From Tetradesmus obliquus (Eukaryota; Chlorophyta; Chlorophyceae; Sphaeropleales; Scenedesmaceae): a stretch of 64,000 bases of DNA. The stretch covers positions 3,906,001-3,970,000 of the forward strand of contig CP126200.1 of the NCBI GenBank assembly GCA_030272155.1, written 5' to 3'. The notes under the pieces were generated by a model. The model did not search any database and was not told the DNA's origin. It worked only from the letters and a program-made list of their open reading frames with translations. The translations under genes were made by a program, and so were the position numbers. Below, in pieces: positions 34,685-46,403 of this stretch. Within the stretch, counting starts at the first letter, position 1. Each line of letters begins with the position of its first letter.

Positions 34685-36162
34685 ACCAGATAGTGCTTGT
34701 GCCTCTTTCAGCTGCAGCGCTGCCGACTTGCACATCAGCAGCACTTGACTGGCAAATGCTGCCCCCAGCTTGATCTCCCTTTCCGCAGTTGAGAAGATCC
34801 CCGGCACGTCCACCAGCTGCCTGCCCCTCACTGCTGCCTCCAGGGCCTTGCGCGTCAGCTCAGGCTGCTGCTGGTAGGCTGACAGCAGCGCCCGGCTGCT
34901 GCCTGCAGGGCAGCAGCAGCAGCAGCAGCAGCAACACCACCACCACCGTGAGTGTGGCACGCATAGGTTATGCAACATAGAGCATGAGCGCACCGTGCAG
35001 CACCGGGCCAGCAGCCCAAACAGCGTATGACAACCGCAGCAGCCTGTTACACACGTGCTGGAGCGCAACAGCGCCCTGATACAAGCTTAATAGATGCTTA
35101 AACATATTCATCACAGCGATCAGCCACTATCATTTTGTGCGTCAGTTAAAGTTCAGAGTTGTTGACGCAAGTATATCAAAGCGGTCAAACAGTAGCTAGC
35201 GCACCGGCTGCCTCAGGGCCGCCCCCAACCACGCCTCCAGTCGCCAGCATCTCCACAACCTTGGAGTAGTGGCCATGGATCTGCACAAAGCTTGTCTTGC
35301 GGCTGCTGCTGCTGCTGCTGCCGCTGCCGCTGACGGTGGGCACCAGCTGCTGCAGCAGCACAGCCCCCAAGCCGTGCAGCACCGGCTGCAGCAGCGCCGC
35401 TGCTGCTGCCTCTGCCTCTGCTGAGCATCCATCAGCGCTGCCTGCTGCTGTGCGCTGCACGGTGCTCAAAACAGCAACCATGCGCAAGCAGCTAGACTGG
35501 ATCGGCAGATCCATCTTCTGCTCCTCCTGGTTGAGCAGCATCACCTCCAGCAGCAGCAGCACTGTCCCACAGACAGGCAGGCGCCGCTCCATTGCCGCCT
35601 GCATGTCTGCCGGACTGCGCAGCCCGATCATTGTACACGCTGACTGCTGCAGCACGCTCCAGCTCTGTGGTGCTGCCAGCAGTTTGAGTTGGCTCTCAGC
35701 TGTCTTTGTAGCTGTTTGCTGCTGGTCTGCAGGCTGCCACTCGTCGCGCCAGGCGGGAACACCCAAAGCAGCCAGAAACTGCACATGCCACCTGCTGCTG
35801 CTGTTGCTGGCCTCTGCTGCTGCTGCTGCTGCTGCTGCCGCCACTACCACTGCTGCTGCTCCCGGCTGGCGTGCGGTTACGCTGCTGCTGCAGCCGCTGC
35901 ATAAGCCACGCCAGGTGCACGTACATAACCTGCCCCAGGCTGCCGGCCACTTCCGGCTGTTCAAACATTGTCATGAGCAGGTCTTGCTGCGACCCGCCCT
36001 TGCCTAGAACTGCATTGGCCAACTGCTGTGCAGCCTGCGCCGCAGACTTTTGCACCTCTGCAAGTGGGAGCCAGGCTTTCATAGCTGCGATCTGCACTGA
36101 CTGCAATGCATCTTCAGGGGCACTTGATGCATCTGCTGCGGCAGCCGCCTCTGCTGCCGCAG

Positions 36163-36199
<37 letters not shown>

Positions 36200-37269
36200 A
36201 CTCTGGTTGCTGCTGCCGGCCTGCACTGCTGCCACGATGAGTCTTGGCACGGCAGCAAAGCTGCTAGCTGCGGCGCTACCGCCGCCTTCGATCATGGCAA
36301 ACACTGACCAGTGCCAGACACGCAGCGCAAAAACAGCCAGCATGGTGCCGCAGCTGATGACTTGCTGCTGCAGCTGCTGCTGCTGCATGAAGGCTGTCAG
36401 AGCAGGGCAAGCTGCTGTAATTGCGTCCAGCAGGCCTGCACGAACAAGGATCAGCAGATTTGCAAGCATTTGATGAGCAGATGTCAGCGGTTTGACTGCT
36501 GGCTAGCCCTTTTGAAATCTGTAGCAGCTGCGGGAATGTATACCATACAGACCACAGCATGAAGAGCCTCACGTTTCTGGTACCTGCAGCATAACCTCGG
36601 ACAGCAAGGAAGTACCAAGGCTAGTGCGTAGTGACACATTCAGCTGCCAGAACGACGTCTGTGTGGGCCCAGGCAGGCGTTAAAAGTGGCCCAGGCATGA
36701 GCATGCACAAGTGGGCTATGCTTTGCAACACATGCTTATCAACGCCATCACTCAACCCAGGCCGCCCACCACCTCGCCCTGTTGGTGCGTCAAAAGCCCT
36801 CACCTGTTTGCTTTGCCACTGCAGCCTGCTTCGTGCGACACTCCTTGGACAGCACACCTGCTTTGAACAGCAGCTTTGCCAACGATGCTAGGTGGGCAGC
36901 TGTTGCCAGGGTTGGGTCCTCTGGGCTCACAGAGTTCCCTGCTTTCGCGAGCAGCTGCAGCGCTGACGCCACGCAGGTTAAGAGCTGCTTCGGCAACTCG
37001 GTTCGGAGCACAAGCTCCTGCTGCACGTCTTGTACGCGCGTGCCCATCGTGGTGTGGAGGGCACAGACGGCCACCCAGTGCTGGCGGAAGTCCCCAAGGC
37101 TGCATGCCGACTTGGTCAGCTCAGGAAGAAAGGATGCAGCCCGGATCACATCTTGCGTTTGCGATCGCAAGCCCCGGGAGCTGTTTGTGCGAGACACACT
37201 GGTGTACGTTGGACAATCAGAGTATTTGGCGAGAAGCACTGAATACACGCAACGAATGGCTGATGACAA
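33279..37269 (-). CDS. MYND-type zinc-finger protein
   Basis: The last two exons, 33708 to about 34141 and 33279-33369, join in phase to a C-terminal MYND finger: CNNPRC, then CKCSRC, then ARYCSRECQVAHHKAHKAVC, ending shortly after. Upstream coding blocks on the same strand are about 34190-34902 (GSSRALLSAYQQQPELTRKA onward), 35205 to about 36455, and 36790-37269. The join 35205/34902 is in phase. The body is helical, Ala/Ser-rich and otherwise unrecognised; MYND fingers at the C-terminus of large Ala-rich proteins are an expanded family in chlorophytes, and MYND usually binds proline-rich peptides in partner proteins. The 35205-36455 block changes frame between ~35800 and 35920 inside a Gln/Ser-coding repeat, explained by a short intron or an indel. 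The exon boundaries between 36440 and 36790 and the start are uncertain. Confidence 0.75.
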
Positions 37270-37524
37270 TTAAAAGCCACAGTTTTCAAGATGAAGTGAC
37301 GGAATAAGTAGAGGGCCTCCACCTTGGACCAAGACCAAGATTGATGACTGTTACTCGGCAGCCCAATCAGACAACTTCACCAGAGAGATGTGGTGCAGCA
37401 CAGCCCGCTTGTGAAGCGAAATACGTTCATAACCTGCACGCAGGAATCTTTTTTGTTACAGCCAGCCATGCAAAAACAGTCAATGCCACATGCACGGATC
37501 CACAGCAGTACTAGTGTTTGCGCC

Positions 37525-38910
37525 TCACGTGAATATGTCGGGCACATGCACAGGCATTTCCATGACTGGCGCAGAAGAGAGCCGCTCCCTAGCCCTGAAT
37601 GCTGCCACCTCCCCAGTCGCAACAAAATCTATCACCACCTGCCGGCCTGCACGCCTCCCGCGCTCCTTACTGCTGCCAAACACTGCGCCGATGCGCCGCG
37701 ACAGCACATCTTTACTTGCAGGAAGGTCATACTGAATCAGCAGCGGCAGCCCAAGGGGCAACAGATCCCTGGGCAGGCCTTTCAGGCATGCGTCACTTGC
37801 AACAAGCACAAGCGAGCGGCCGTCATCCGCTGCTGCTGCTAGTCCGGGTCCTGCTGCCGCCGCTGCTGCTGCTGCTGTTGTGCTTGCTGTGTCCCGCTGT
37901 ACCGCTGCTGCTGCTGCTGCTGTTTGTTGGTTTGGGGCTGCTGCTGGTGTTGGACCTGCCGCAGCAGCTTGCTGCTGCTGCTGCTGCTGCTGCTCGTGTT
38001 GCTGGCCCAGCCTAGTCGCTTCATCAGCAGCAGGCTGCATGCCTACAGCAGGACAACGGCAACAGCAGGCAACACACAGGCAGTTGTTGCACGCCTGAAG
38101 TGCCCAGTAGTTCATTAGCATGCAGATGCCCTTACAAGGTGTCACAGATGCTACTCCAGGTGCCGCAATAAAAAATGGGTTCATGATAATAATGTGATTG
38201 CAGTCAGCCTAGGTCCACCATCAGCAGAGGGGGCACTGCAGCCAAGCCCATGCGTGGCTGCCAGCACCCAGACTGCGGCTGCGACAACCAGCCGCTGATC
38301 AGCTGGCGTTTACACAGCTTGCTTACATGCAAATGTTATAACTGTGTCAACAGCTGAGCGCGTAGCCGCACCTTCGCTCACAGCAGGCGGCGGCTGCAAG
38401 CGCCGCTTTATCTGCAGCAGCTGCTGCTCCACTTCGTGCATCTCCAGGTCAGCATGCTGCAGGCGCAGCCACAGCACGCAGCAAAAGTGGGATCAGTTGC
38501 CGTGCTGAGGTCTCAGGGTGCGTTGTAAGCGCTTTGCGAGGGTGCACGGCAGGTGACATCGCTCCCTCACGAGATCTCCGCACATGCCATGCCAGCACGT
38601 TGCCCCAGGCAGAATGCTTGCAGCTCCTGCTGCTTTTACCTGCAGCTGACCGCACTTTTCACTAAGCCAGGACGCAACAAGCTTGTTCGGTCTAACAGTT
38701 GTGGTTAGGTTTGATGCAACGGCCGTTGCTCTTGCGCTAGAGTGTAGAGTAATCCTGCAGCAGGCTATGCTCTAGCGTGCAACTGTTGTAGCATGGCCGT
38801 GTGCTGTTGCATGGCTGGCGCCAGGCTCTCACCAGCACAGCAATGTTGAAGCCGCTGCAGCTGGCCAGCGCATGCACCACTGCATCCACAGCATCGCGCG
38901 AGCTGCAGAA

Positions 38911-38960
<50 letters not shown>

Positions 38961-39685
38961 CGCAGCAGTCACGCAGTCGACTCTCTGGCAAGCATGGCTT
39001 GACATAACCTGCCACGGGTGACGCGAACTCATGACCATCTGCCCCGATCCATTGATTGCGCACGCACAAAAGTATTAGGAATGAGTCAAAAGCAGACCAC
39101 TTGGTGGCTGTTTGCGCGCAGCAAATTTGTTGCTACAAAGATGTGGTGCAGTGTCTGAAGTGCAAGATATGTAGCTGCAACAATGCCATACAGTAGCATG
39201 CCACACACGCTGCAGCCCATGATGCACTTTTGAGTAAGCAGTGCTGCATCCTCAGCTGCTGTCTGCTCAGCTGCCGTCTGCTCAGCTGCTATCTGCTCAG
39301 CTGCTACAAGATGATACACTTCTTCCACTTCCGGTCCCAGCTCTGTGGCTACACGCAGCAGATGTAAACATCCACCCGGTTCAACCCGCACCTGCATGCT
39401 ACAGCCAGCGCCAGCCTAGTGTCCACCCTCAGCGCTTGCAGGAGCTCCACCAGCGTTGTCTGAAGGAGCATACAGCATACAGTAAGCTTGGGTTTTTGGT
39501 ATTTAAAGCTAATCCTTTGTTGAAGTTGATCTGTCTGTGCAGTTTCTGCGTCAGCGGCAAGTGGCTGTGGAGGGTGTGCCAGCCTGCTGTGTATCGTTTG
39601 CTTGGTGGCAGGAACGCACCAGCTTTGCATCTACTGTGCTCACACCAACATAGTATTGCCTCAAGCCAGCAGATCTGCCCTCCAT
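37525..39685 (-). CDS. eIF4A-like protein with only the second RecA domain
   Basis: Five exons join in phase to 260 residues: 39644-39685, 39392-39459, 38833-38902, 38372-38456, 37525-38042. The product aligns in order with the C-terminal half of eIF4A: AGLRQYYVG (eIF4A GIRQFYV), TLVELLQAL, ALAVACSSRDAVDAV (AVIFCNTKRKVD), FNIAVLHADLEMHEVEQQLL (VSSMHGDMPQKERD), LVLVASDACLKGL (LITTDVWARGL), LIQYDLP (VINYDLP), RRIGAVFG (HRIGRSGR region), VVIDFVATGE (VAINFVKND), and VMEMPVHVPDIF (IDEMPMNVADL). A poly-Gln/Ala insert sits before motif V. No RecA1 domain (Walker A, DEAD, SAT) is found, and only ~400 bases separate this start from the divergent BADC gene. Motif VI HRxGRxGR is not conserved. ATPase or helicase activity is therefore unlikely; a regulatory or decoy role is a guess. 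An in-frame upstream start at 39823 exists. Confidence 0.8.
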
Positions 39686-40083
39686 GCTGCAGCGTGACTC
39701 GCCCGTTAGTCTTCTGCTGCACCAAGTGTGTGGTTTGTGCAAGCCAGTGGTGTGCAGGTACAGGGGCCACCTAATGTACGTGAGAACAGAGATACGTGCA
39801 AGACGCAGCAGAAGGAACTTCATTCAGGTGAAACTGCAATCGAATGGAGTCAGCCATACCACTGCTTGAAGTGGGGTGACTGTGTGACCTGGCATGTTAC
39901 AAGTCGATACGTGCTGGCGGCAACAGCTGTACGTTGTTGGAACAGACGTACTCATTAGTGATCAGTGTTCAAGCTGTCAGCTGATCTCTCCGCTGCTGGA
40001 AGACCGCAGGCGAAACGCTTACTGCTTGCTGCTGCTACGGCCCAAACACCGGATAACATTGAATTTGATTTTATTGATCAAAA
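39686..40083. promoter_or_regulatory. Divergent promoter region, eIF4A-like and BADC
   Basis: About 400 bases separate the first codons of the two divergent genes. No core promoter motif can be named. If the eIF4A-like start at 39823 is used, the shared gap shrinks to 260 bases. Confidence 0.4.
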
Positions 40084-42243
40084 ATGGCATTTGCAATGTC
40101 GACAGTTGCAAGGAACAGCGTGGGCAGGTCATGCCGTCTGTCCAGGCCCGTTGGCAGCAACCTGACAGCACGCATTCAGCCAGTTCGGGCTGTTCAGGTG
40201 GAGAAGGAAGTAGAAGAAGCAGCCGAGGGTGCGCGCAGGCTGCTCAGCACGCTTGCAGGCGTTGTGTTATGCAGGAATGGAGTTGACGCCCACTGTCTTG
40301 TGCTGCAGTCGAGGAGCTGTTTGATGATGGGCCTGATGTCTCACCCACCACTATCGAGGTGTGTACTTTCAACCAGGATTGGTCGCGGCACTGCCAGCAT
40401 CTTAGTGGGGACAATACTAGTCAGCATCCACTGCACAGCAGCACCAGCAGCAGCCAGCAGCGCTGGCGACAGTCATCAATACAGCGCACTTTTTGCAAAT
40501 TGCAATTGCAACTCCTCAACAGCAATTGACGTGACTCTCTGCATATTGAACTGCAGGTGCAGCAGCTGCTGAACACTCTGGTGACTGACACAGAGATCGC
40601 AGAGATGGAACTGAAGGTGAGCTGCTGCAATTTGTATTTGAGCTGCAGCCGTGCTTGCAGGAAACCAGCAGCTGACCTGGCAGCATGCAGTGGTGCATTT
40701 GTTAGCTAGTGCTGTTGGTCTGCTCCATCTCCCGTGCCCCCAGCAGCAGTTGTGTTAAAATCGGCGGTATGCCCAGGAAGGGTCAAACATGTGATCCATC
40801 AGCGCGCTTGCAAACCTCCTTGTCACCTGTCAAGTCACTGCAGAGGCAGCTACTAGCTGAGTCAGCACCTCCTATACTGCAAGGGACATCCATTGCTTGG
40901 CAGCAGTCCCCTGTGACTTGTGATGCCCTATACCTGTCCCTTAATAACATAACCACTACATCTGCTCTCTCACTGCTGCAGATGGGCAACTTCCATCTGA
41001 AGGTCAGGCGCAACTTTGATGCACCCGCAGCAGCTGTCGCCGCAGCGCCGGCAGCGGCAGCAGTGGCGGCGGCGCCGGCAGCAGCAGCGGCTGCGCCCGT
41101 GGCTTCGTGGGCCAGCGTTGATGAGCGCTCTGAGGAAGAGAGCGTGGATGAGGGCATGGTGTATGTCACTGCGCCCAAGGTGAGCCTGGCTTCAACTGGA
41201 CTTGAGCTAAAGCTGCCAGCGAACCTTTCCTCCCCTGTGTCATGTGGAGTGCAGCGTGGTGTCGGCACAGCAGCTGCATAAGCGGCGCGACTGCGTCACA
41301 GAGCAGCCAATGTGAGCAGCTGCCTTGCATCTCTGCCTGTGAATGCATCGCCCGAGGATGGTGTATGTCACTGCACCCAAGGTGAGCCTGGGTTCTGGCT
41401 TTTTGGTTCTGGCTGCCAGATAAAAGCAGCTGTTAGGACCCTGTGACAACTGTAAACCTCAGCTGCTAGCGAGCCTCTATCCCCATGTACACTGCTGGTA
41501 CACTGCACGTTGGCGCGGACGCTACGCAGCCGCGTGAAACATACATGACTGTCACACAACATGACGCTTTGCCACTGCTGGTGTACCGCAGGTTGGCGCG
41601 TTCAGGCGCGGGTGCTTTGCTGCTGAGTGCATTGGGGATTGTCATGCAACACGCACTTGCATGCAATTGGCTGTTTTCTCTATGTCAACGAAATAATGTG
41701 TTGCCACTGCTGGTGTGCTGCAGGTTGGCGTGTTCAGGCGGGGGCGCTACGCTGCCGGCAAGAAGGTGGGCAAGGGCAACATTGCCAACGTGGGCGACAC
41801 TGTGAAGAAGGGACAGACCCTGGGCTACGTGGAGCAGCTGGGCACCTTTGTGGAGGTCAAGGTGAGCTCAGGGGCAATTTGAAGTTGTTACATTGTCACA
41901 CCCTGGGCTATGTGGAGCAGCTGGGCACCTTTGTGGAGGTCAAGGTGAGCTGTCAAGGGCGATTTGAATCTTGTTAATTTGTTTATATGCTGGGCTACGT
42001 GGAGCAGCTGGGCACCTTAGTGGAGGTCAAGGCGAGCTGTCGAGGGCGACTTGAATCTGTTGTTTTGTGACGCCCTGGGCTACAATCTGAGTTTGTTACT
42101 TTGTCACACCCTGAGCTGATAGAGCTGTGGATTTGCTGAGACCTTCATTTGGTTTGCTTGCACAGCTGCTGCAGGGTCCCCAGGGCAGGAGTGTTAGCGT
42201 GCAGCTGGCTTTGATTCTCAGGTGCTGGATTGTTTCACACTTT

Positions 42244-42277
<34 letters not shown>

Positions 42278-42507
42278 AGGCTCCCCAGGCTGGTGAGATC
42301 ACCGCGTACAAGACTCTGATCTGCACACAGGATTTCTTCTTACACTCGTTGCTACTGCTGCTGCTGCTGCTGCTGCAGGCTCCCCAGGCTGGTGAGATCA
42401 CCGCGTACAGGGCGGAGGAGGGTGACCCGGTGGAGTACCACCAGTCGTGCGTGGAGATTGCTCCTTTCTTTGGCGGCCACATCATCGGCGACAGCAAGTA
42501 CGCCTAA
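40084..42507 (+). CDS. BADC: BADC: biotin-attachment-domain-like subunit of plastid acetyl-CoA carboxylase
   Basis: Six exons join in phase to 239 residues: 40084-40228, 40309-40358, 40557-40616, 40982-41179, 41724-41861, 42379-42507. The N-terminus (MAFAMSTVARNSVGRSCRLS) is a typical plastid transit peptide. Then come the BCCP-like segment VTDTEIAEMELKMGNFHLKV, an Ala/Pro-rich linker, and a biotinyl/lipoyl barrel: VGVFRRGRYAAGKKVG, VGDTVKKGQTLGYVEQLGTF, APQAGEITAY, EEGDPVEYHQ, and a C-terminal PFFGGHIIGDSKYA. The biotinylation motif (AMKM) is absent; the hairpin reads YVEQLGTFVEV, as in BADC proteins. In plants BADC competes with BCCP in the heteromeric acetyl-CoA carboxylase and restrains fatty-acid synthesis. 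The same role here is inferred. Several introns carry copies of adjacent exon edges. Confidence 0.88.
41355..42313 (+). repeat. Exon-edge copies in BADC introns
   Basis: Copies seen: the exon 4 donor edge (MVYVTAPK) at about 41358-41392; the exon 5 acceptor edge at about 41590-41612 and weakly near 41505-41535; the exon 5 donor edge (GYVEQLGTFVEVK) at about 41908-41945 and 41992-42032; and the exon 6 acceptor edge (APQAGEITAYK) at about 42278-42312. Confidence 0.88.
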
Positions 42508-43565
42508 ACAAAAGTCAGCCAGGCGCAGCATGGCTATGTGTGCCACGGAATGGTGTGGCATTTGGACAGAGGGGTTCGTCCATGGATGCCTGCTTGGCGG
42601 CTCGTTGCGTTGCTGCTGATGCGTCCAGCATCCAGCTCTCCTGCTAGGCCGTGTGCTTGCGCACATGCCGTAACGCAGCCACAAGCTGAGTTCTACGGAG
42701 TCTGCACATATGCTGGATGGATGGTGGCTAGCGGAGCGCTCCAGAAGCCAGGGCAGCTCAAGCAGGGCTGCCTTTGCTTGGCATTAAAATTTTGCTAGCT
42801 TCATGGGCTTGAGAGTGAGGCTGATTGACTGAAGTGCATCTGCTCTCACAGATATGATTAGGGGTGTTGTTCTGGCCAGTGCTGGTGATGCCCTGAACTC
42901 TGAGGCTCTCTATGATAGGATTGGATGGAGGAAGTGGCAACAACCCAATGCTGCGCATTTCCAGCGTCAGTGGTTTTGGGGGTTGATCACTCATGATTGA
43001 CACTGATGTGCTGCAAGCCGCTTTGTGGACTCACAGCATTGCTTGACGTCTGTTCAATGCCTGCTGGGCACACATATCAATGCTTCACTCAGTGGATCTC
43101 TTTGGGGCCAAGCGGCACACGCAGCAGAGTTCTTGTTTGAGAGCAGGCTGAAGCTTGATCAACAGCTGGTACATACCGCTGCAGGCTGCCAGCAGCTGCT
43201 GACAGCGCTGTTAGAGTCCTGGCAACTGTTGCTGCACGTGGTGAAGCCACTTTTGGCCGGCAGATGGATGCCCACCTTCAGAAGTGGCAGACACATTACA
43301 ATTGCTTAGAGTGCTGCAACTTTGACGTGCTACATGTGGATGTATGCCCAGAGGCACAGCTTCAAGCTTGTTACAGGCACAGCTTGTTGCAGAAGCTCTG
43401 CTATCAATTGGGTACAAGCTTGTAACGCATCTGTTACCATTATATATGTTGCCACGGGTCATGATATCTTCCTTCCGACCTTGACCATTCCCTCAAAATG
43501 TCAGAAGAAGCACCGCGCTTTCACAGCGCTGCTGCACCAGGCCCTCTTTCCCTCTCCAAGGGAGC
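42508..43565. other. Intergenic 3' regions of BADC and the HAUS4-like gene
   Basis: The two genes converge here. No coding exon is recognised. TTACA at about 43294 and 43371 (TGTAA on the minus strand) are possible polyadenylation signals for the minus-strand gene; a plus-strand TGTAA lies near 43421. Confidence 0.4.
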
Positions 43566-46403
43566 TCAGTAGTATGCCGCCTCTTTCTCCACCTTGTTCA
43601 AGTGCTCCAGCACCCGATCCAGGTCCTCGGTCTTGGACTGCAGCAGCAGCAGCACAGCATTTTTCATGCTAGACTGCCCATCTTTACAGTCAAAGGGCAG
43701 ACCAGCCACTGTAGGAAGGGCAGACGCAGCTGCTAACAGGCTGCACGATACTGAACCTGGCAAGCTGCGCAGCATTGAAAAGCATCTGCAAATGAATAAG
43801 GAGCACAAGGCGCTGCTGATTTGTTATGTTTCTTTGCACGTTATATAACCCGGTCCTGCCAGCGTCAGCGCACAGCTGCGCTCACCTTCACTACTGCGAA
43901 CTCCTGCACAATGCCGCTGAACTCGTCGCCCAGCTGAGAGTAACCCAGCAGCTGCGCATTGACCTGCAGGCAGCAGCAGCAGAAGTGAAACACACAGAGA
44001 CCAGCCATCGGCTTACAGGCCAGGTTTCGCAGACTACTCGCTGCTCAACCAGTCTGCCGCGTATCTGGCTCGTACGCAGGAAGCTGGCGGCCACTCGTCA
44101 GGTGCAAACAGTCGAACAAAGCAGTTGCCATTGGGGACCAAGCGCTGCATGCGCTGAAGGCATCAGCACCAGCCAGGCACATGACAGCAAGCTTCTTGGC
44201 TCTCCTTACTCGGGCCTCACCTGCTCCACTGCCGCTGTGACTTCCTGCTCCGTGCGCTGCAGCTGCTGCTTGATCGCCTGCAACGCCGGCACGGTGCGCG
44301 CGTCATAGGTGCCGTCACGCATCTGCAGCTGCATCGTGGCCAGCTTGCTGCAAGGTGGAAGTGAAGCAGCACGACAGCCAAGCCGGGGGGTTTTGAGTTG
44401 TCAAGCAAGCACAATGAAGTGATTCACGCGCGACATGAGGCTGCACACACAGCGCAGCAGTTGCTGCAGCAGAGCCGCCACATCAGCTCACACACATTTG
44501 GCGCATTGCACGGACATGTGCGCAGCAGGAGGGCCCAACCCATGATCATCCAAGCTGTATCTGCCGTTGCGAGCAGCGCAACTGCTGCACAGCTGTCCCG
44601 AGCATTGCCATGCCCCTACAGCGGGCAGCACTCACCCCAGCAGCTGCGTCATGTGTGCCTCTAGGTACTCCCTGTGCTTCTGCAGGACAAGCAAAGCAGC
44701 CACGCACACATGAACAGTCAAGCCAGATCAATAATGGTATTGGATGACAGCCACAAGACGCCACACAGCGGCAGGGAGGAACCAGCGCAGATGCTATGCA
44801 CAGTCAGTTCAGCTCCAATTGCTGAAGAAGGCTCAGTTTGCTGCCCCACATTGTGTCATACATACGCGCTGTACGCATGTCCTCAACTTGCGCTGCCTGC
44901 ACAGCTGCTGACGCACGACATACACTACGACAAACAATGCTTCATTCATTGCTTCATTCAACAGCAGCAACTGCCCATACGCGCACCTGGTCCAGTGCCG
45001 GCTGCTCAGACAGGATGCACTGCCCCAGCTGCACAAGCCGCTGCTGCATGGCGGCCACCTCAGCCAGGTGGCCCTGCGCGCACTGCGTGTAGCTCAGAAG
45101 CTTTTCGCTGCAGGCAGCGCGCAGCGCTGACAGCTGGCCCTGCTTCTCCCCGATGCTGCTCAGCACATGCGCTGCTGCGTCGGGGCCTGCAAAGGGCCAG
45201 GAGGTGCGGCGATGATGTAAAGGTACATTGAGTGTGCGTCCCTGCAGGCTGAAGTGTGCAAGCGTTGCATTGCTACAGGGCAGCATCTGGTAATAGCTGA
45301 GGGGCTGCTGAGCCTTGTGAACCAGCGGTTGTCTACAGGTGGCTGTAGATGGTGCCCACACTGTGATGCATGTGCACCTGCTGCATCCACTCAGCAAGGG
45401 CAACAGTGCTCCTCATGACACGATGCATGCTCTGGACAGTGTGATCTCCGCACCTGCTGCTGCGCCCGCAACTGCTGCCACTGCTTCCTGCGCCTGCTGC
45501 TCTACCCGCTGCTCCAACAGAGGCATCACTGGCGCATGCGCTTTCTGCAATTGCAGCAGCACCACACACGGTTTGTTGCAACGTGTCAGTATCGGAGCAG
45601 CAAAGGGCGTCAGATCGATGAGCCGCCGTGATTGCCTGAACCTGGTGTGCATGCGCCACAAAAGTACCATGCAAGGCACAGCAGGTGCTGCCAGCGCTGT
45701 GTGTCACCGTGCTGTTGCTTCAGCAGCTGGTGGCATCACATCAGCGCTGAGCAGATTGCCGTTGCTGCTACTACGTTGCTCTTGCTTGGGTCCTGCAAGC
45801 AGCATCCCTACGCACCTGCGCTGCCTTCTTGTTTGGCATGTACAGCGTGCGCAGCTGCTGCGGAGTCACACCCAGCAAATGGTGCATGCTGCCAAGCTGG
45901 TCAGGATCATCATCAACATCTGCAGCAGACACACAGTTGATGGCAAGCACTATCAAGCACATACACAGCATTCCTTTACGCAATCGAATGTGCAGGATGA
46001 TCATGCCAGGTTGTATGCTACCATCAACGCATAAAACAGCAATGAACGGACGGAGGCCGAGTACTTCAGTTGCGATTGTGGTTACATCAGGCCTTGCCGC
46101 GCATGCTTTGCCTGCCCACCTGCTGGCGATACATTCCCTGCAACGCTGCTGCTATTGTTGCCATGCAGCGGCTGCTGCTGCGGCACAGCTGGCAGCTGCA
46201 GTCGCTGCGCTGCATATGCTGCCTGCATGTGCTTCGCCAGCAAGAGTGCTGCATCTGCTGGGCACGGCAGGCCTGCCTGCTGCAGCTTGGCGTCTGCCTG
46301 GCTGCTGGCTGCATCACATGCAGTTGTATCGTCCAGCAGTACGTGCTGCACTTCGTGCAGCATATCCTCCAGCTCCTGAACCAGGCTTGCCTCCTCCAGG
46401 TAC
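43566..46403 (-). CDS. Coiled-coil protein resembling augmin subunit HAUS4 (5' end not resolved)
   Basis: Eight exons join in phase: 46120-46403, 45816-45919, 45454-45544, 44987-45186, 44636-44679, 44221-44347, 43886-43963, 43566-43637. They give 332 residues plus a missing short first exon (the block enters at a codon's last base). The product is almost wholly helical with coiled-coil spacing. The C-terminal third has the pattern KLATMQLQMRDGTYDARTVP, then QLLGYSQLGDEFSGIVQEFA, then a final helix ending KEAAYY. This resembles the HAUS4/AUG4 family, where a TYxPxxVxAL turn is followed by a YxxLGxEFxxIVxEY helix, and the length is close to HAUS4 (~360). Augmin recruits gamma-tubulin to microtubule sides in the spindle. 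The family call rests on remembered pattern only; another coiled-coil protein is possible. Introns lack exon-edge copies. Confidence 0.6.

Noticed and set aside
39086-39397. Minus-strand open frame with GCLHLLRVATELGPEVEEVY
   Set aside because: It looked like an exon of the eIF4A-like gene, but the splice chain 39392-39459 to 38833-38902 is in phase and matches eIF4A without it, so it is best read as intron.
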